The notes under the pieces are model-generated. The model had not been told where the DNA came from, made no database searches, and saw only the letters and a program-made list of their open reading frames with translations. A program made the position numbers and the translations under genes. This document shows positions 61,576 through 64,000 of a stretch of 64,000 nt of DNA, one piece after another; position 1 is the first letter of the stretch, and every line of letters starts with the position of its first letter. The stretch comes from Cognatundibacterium rugosum (GTDB taxonomy: Bacteria; Pseudomonadota; Gammaproteobacteria; Burkholderiales; Burkholderiaceae_D), in contig NZ_JACOGG010000003.1 of NCBI RefSeq assembly GCF_014284365.1, positions 280,943 through 344,942 on the forward strand, read 5' to 3'.

Positions 61576-63831
61576 TCAGATGCGCCAGGACAGCTTCACA
61601 AAGACTTCGTTTTGCTGACGTTTGGCAGTCAAGCCCGGCGTCTCATTGCCGGAGCGGGTCCAGCCCAGATAGGCGACCCGTCCCAGGCTCTCGGTATGGG
61701 TGTACACCAGCGAGCTGATATGGCGTTCACTATCGGCAGCCACGGCTTTTTGGTATAGCGCCGGATTGCGCCAGACATGACCGCGTTGATAAATCAGACG
61801 CAGATTATCCTGGCTGCTGAAGTGCAGCACACTGTTGAGCTGAAAGGCGGTTTCTGTGTAGGCACGGCCTGACTGCGTAAGGCCGGGTATCGCGGTCTGA
61901 TTGATCCAGTTAATCGCAAAGTTAGGCTCCAGCTCGAAGCGGTCATGCAGACGCAGTTTAGCGCTGCTACTCATGGTGCCACCGCGGCCAAGGCGGTTGC
62001 TGTCGATATCGATCACATCACCCAGAGTCAGGTCGGCGGACACCCTGGCCACCTGGCGGCCGGGACTCACACCGAAACCGGCCAGTAACTTATTGCTTGA
62101 AAATACCTCACCCGTTTCACTGACTCGGCTTTGGCTGGCCGGGCTGAAGGCCAGATAGGCACTGCTGTCGTAATGGCTGGCAACCCGTATGCCGGGTATC
62201 AGGCTGCGGCCCATGATATTGCCCAGACTATCGCGTTTGTATTCCAGCTGCAGATAAGGATTCACCTCATGGAAGATGCCGTTGCGGCCAAATTTTTTGA
62301 CCAACTCAGCGTTAACACTGCGGAATCCGGTCTGTGAAAAAAATCCATTATCAGCGCGGAAGTCCTTACTTAAATCCTTGTACGTGGCGGACATTGCCCA
62401 GCTGTCGTTGCCGCGCGACCATTCCAGATGCGCAGCGTGACCACGCGTGCTGGCGCCTGCGACCAGATTGCCGTCAGCATTGGCCTGGGCTGTGGTTTGG
62501 CTCACTAAGAGCTGGCCGCGCAGCATTTCATTTTCATTGCGCTGCCAGATAAAATCGGGGCCGAACACGCGGTTATAGGCTTTTGACTGGCTCAGCGTGC
62601 GGTCTGTCAGTACCGCTCCCGCTGACAAGCTGCCAAAGTGGAAGTTGGCGCGCGCATCGGTGGCGATGGAATCCTCGCTGCGGGTCGCGAGTCCGGTGTA
62701 ATAGCTATTCGGCAGCAGCACCAGGCCACCGGCGATATCTCTGGCTGTGAGGATGCTGATATCACGTTCGCCGTCGCGCCGTGTATAACGTAAGCCTGCG
62801 TCGGGATTGGAAATACTGCGTGTGCTGATTACATTCATCGGTGTTTTCAACATATCCGCACCTTCCAAAAAGAATGGCTTTTTTTCAGAAACGAAAATAC
62901 TGAAGCGGGTATTGCCGGATAACTGAGGGGCATCCAGCTCGATTTGTGAAAAATCCGGGCGTATGGTGGCGTCGAAAGTCGTAGCGGAATCCGGTCTGAA
63001 TTTCATATCCAGACTCAGCTGATTGCTGCTCGCTGAGCTTGCCGGAGTGCCGCTCTGCTCATCGCGACTGCGGCGGCTGACTATCTGTGGTGTGATACTC
63101 CAGTTCATACCGGAAGGCAGATTTTTCAAGCCATGGATCTCATCTGAGAAGCACAGATTGCAACTGGCGGCACGTGTGACGCCACCGCTATACATGCGGT
63201 AACGCTGATCCCGCATCATATTTCGCAATACCAGCAAACTCCAGGGTTTGTCTGCATTTTTGTCGTAGGCAATTTCGGAAAACGGTATCCGGTATTCGGC
63301 ACTCCAGCCATCATCCTGTATTGCCGTCGCCACCTGGTAATCATAGTCCGGGGCAGTATCGTCGCCCGTCATATCCGAGTACATGCCATCCATAATCGCG
63401 CCACGCGCATTGACATAAAACACTTGTGAGGACTTATGGCTGCCACTGGCGTCGATGTAAAGCGCGACAAAGTCCTGATCGATACTGATCTTATCGCGCC
63501 GCGCAAAGGGGGCACGTATCAGCGCTGCCTTGTCATCGTAAGCTTTGATGCCGACGTAGAGGTATTTTTCGTCATAAGCCAGCCTTACCTCAGTTTTTAA
63601 ATGCGCTTTTTGCTGATCGACAGGCTGGGTTTGATAAAACGTATCAAACGCCGCCGCCTTTGCCCAGATTGCCTCATCCAGCTTGCCATCGACTTGTATA
63701 GGCTGGGTTTTATCGGTGATGGGGTAGGCCTGAAAGCCGGCGGGTGCTGCGTAGTTTATGTTGCAAAGCAGTGATAAGGCAATGCTGCAGCTTGGTCGTG
63801 TCAGTCGCTTGACGAAAGTTAGGATAGGCAT
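61576..63831 (-). CDS. DUF5916-type protein: CBM9-like domain plus outer-membrane barrel
   Basis: 751 aa. Signal peptide (about residues 1-29), a CBM9-like beta-sandwich (about 35-235: IQVDGKLDEAIWAKA, KTEVRLAYDEKYLYVGIKAYD, GWSAEYRIPFSEI), then a long beta-barrel region (from about 260, FFLEGADML as linker hallmark) ending in FVKLSWRI. Such proteins are predicted outer-membrane carbohydrate- or peptide-related receptors; the function is unknown. Convergent with the racemase gene. Confidence 0.83.
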   Translation of the reverse strand: MPILTFVKRLTRPSCSIALSLLCNINYAAPAGFQAYPITDKTQPIQVDGKLDEAIWAKAAAFDTFYQTQPVDQQKAHLKTEVRLAYDEKYLYVGIKAYDDKAALIRAPFARRDKISIDQDFVALYIDASGSHKSSQVFYVNARGAIMDGMYSDMTGDDTAPDYDYQVATAIQDDGWSAEYRIPFSEIAYDKNADKPWSLLVLRNMMRDQRYRMYSGGVTRAASCNLCFSDEIHGLKNLPSGMNWSITPQIVSRRSRDEQSGTPASSASSNQLSLDMKFRPDSATTFDATIRPDFSQIELDAPQLSGNTRFSIFVSEKKPFFLEGADMLKTPMNVISTRSISNPDAGLRYTRRDGERDISILTARDIAGGLVLLPNSYYTGLATRSEDSIATDARANFHFGSLSAGAVLTDRTLSQSKAYNRVFGPDFIWQRNENEMLRGQLLVSQTTAQANADGNLVAGASTRGHAAHLEWSRGNDSWAMSATYKDLSKDFRADNGFFSQTGFRSVNAELVKKFGRNGIFHEVNPYLQLEYKRDSLGNIMGRSLIPGIRVASHYDSSAYLAFSPASQSRVSETGEVFSSNKLLAGFGVSPGRQVARVSADLTLGDVIDIDSNRLGRGGTMSSSAKLRLHDRFELEPNFAINWINQTAIPGLTQSGRAYTETAFQLNSVLHFSSQDNLRLIYQRGHVWRNPALYQKAVAADSERHISSLVYTHTESLGRVAYLGWTRSGNETPGLTAKRQQNEVFVKLSWRI

Positions 63832-63874
63832 GAGGTTCAGTGTTGGCTGATGAAGTTTGAGCAGCGTATCAGAC

Positions 63875-64000
63875 TAGGGCATGTCCTCATTTCATAGAAT
63901 CAGCCAGCAAGTAGACATTTTTGCTGATTTGCAGGATTCTTCCATCCTGGATAAAAGGGAGATGGAATGGTTCGGCGCGTATTAAACGATGATATCTGGC
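63875..64000 (+). mobile_element. Left end of an IS5/IS427-type insertion sequence, cut by the window
   Basis: The sequence TAGGGCATGTCCTCATTTCAT (from 63875) looks like a terminal inverted repeat and resembles the arms of the palindrome at 42489. It is followed 70 bp later by a start of a transposase-like frame. The preceding CTA would fit a short target duplication. The right end is outside the window. Confidence 0.45.
63967..64000 (+). CDS. Partial transposase N-terminus (IS5-type), runs off the right edge
   Basis: ATG 63967 is preceded by GGGAG at 5 bp and begins MVRRVLNDDIW, which matches the usual start of IS5-family transposases (M-x-R-R-x-L-x-D-x-x-W). Only 11 codons are inside, so the call rests on this motif, the ribosome site and the repeat-like end upstream. 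Confidence 0.5.
   Translation, partial: MVRRVLNDDIW

Noticed and set aside
1..64000. tRNA, rRNA, CRISPR, prophage or toxin-antitoxin genes
   Set aside because: None seen: no spaced repeats, no phage-type proteins, no tRNA cloverleaf and no rRNA-like stretch.

Overview
The window looks like a chromosomal segment of a betaproteobacterium of the order Burkholderiales, probably Oxalobacteraceae and perhaps Undibacterium-like (inference from gene content, protein style and moderate GC; no marker gene such as 16S rRNA is present). Most of it is housekeeping and catabolic DNA. The only traces of mobile DNA are a probable insertion-sequence end at the right edge and a related 54-bp palindrome near 42.5 kb. 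I saw no tRNA, rRNA or CRISPR array.

Left part (1-14.7 kb), phosphate block. A partial low-complexity gene runs off the left edge. Upstream of it is a well-formed promoter-plus-terminator unit that looks like a small RNA gene. Then come a PstS paralogue, a small basic DNA-binding-type protein, olsB (ornithine lipid synthesis) with a LpxH-like phosphoesterase, and sixA-ppk divergent from pstS-pstC-pstA-pstB-phoU-phoB-phoR. Pho boxes (two 7-bp repeats 4 bp apart, 10 bp before a -10 hexamer) precede olsB, ppk and pstS, and a weaker one precedes the basic protein gene. This predicts one PhoB regulon for phosphate import, polyphosphate storage and phosphorus-free membrane lipid.

14.7-27.3 kb. A signalling operon (HD-GYP response regulator, FIST sensor protein, hybrid histidine kinase), a YeiH-type membrane protein divergent from a LysR regulator, a M24 aminopeptidase, a GNAT acetyltransferase and metG.

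27.3-36.9 kb. A sensor kinase with a periplasmic binding domain and a FixJ-type regulator, followed by a degenerate receiver protein, a Gly-rich lipoprotein, an unknown small protein, a M29-type enzyme on the other strand and a large ImpA/M60-type metalloprotease lipoprotein. Three of these transcription units start with the same 16-bp palindrome, exactly 23 bp before a TANACT -10 hexamer. This is the most striking undescribed signal in the window.

36.9-47.6 kb. A Pho-box-led RNA element with a terminator, an orphan GlpV-type solute-binding protein with a histidine kinase, an AraC regulator, and an AGPS-like FAD oxidase-GlpD-FGGY kinase operon, apparently for glycerol or a glycerol derivative.

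47.6-54.8 kb. Urease genes ureD, ureABCEFG and a HupE/UreJ protein. A DedA-rhodanese fusion on the opposite strand separates ureD from ureA, and ureA has its own sigma-54-type promoter with an NtrC-like site. 55-60 kb: a hydroxyproline degradation operon (deaminase, three-part dehydrogenase, aldehyde dehydrogenase). It is followed by an alpha-methylacyl-CoA racemase, a DUF5916-type outer-membrane protein and the start of an IS5-type transposase.
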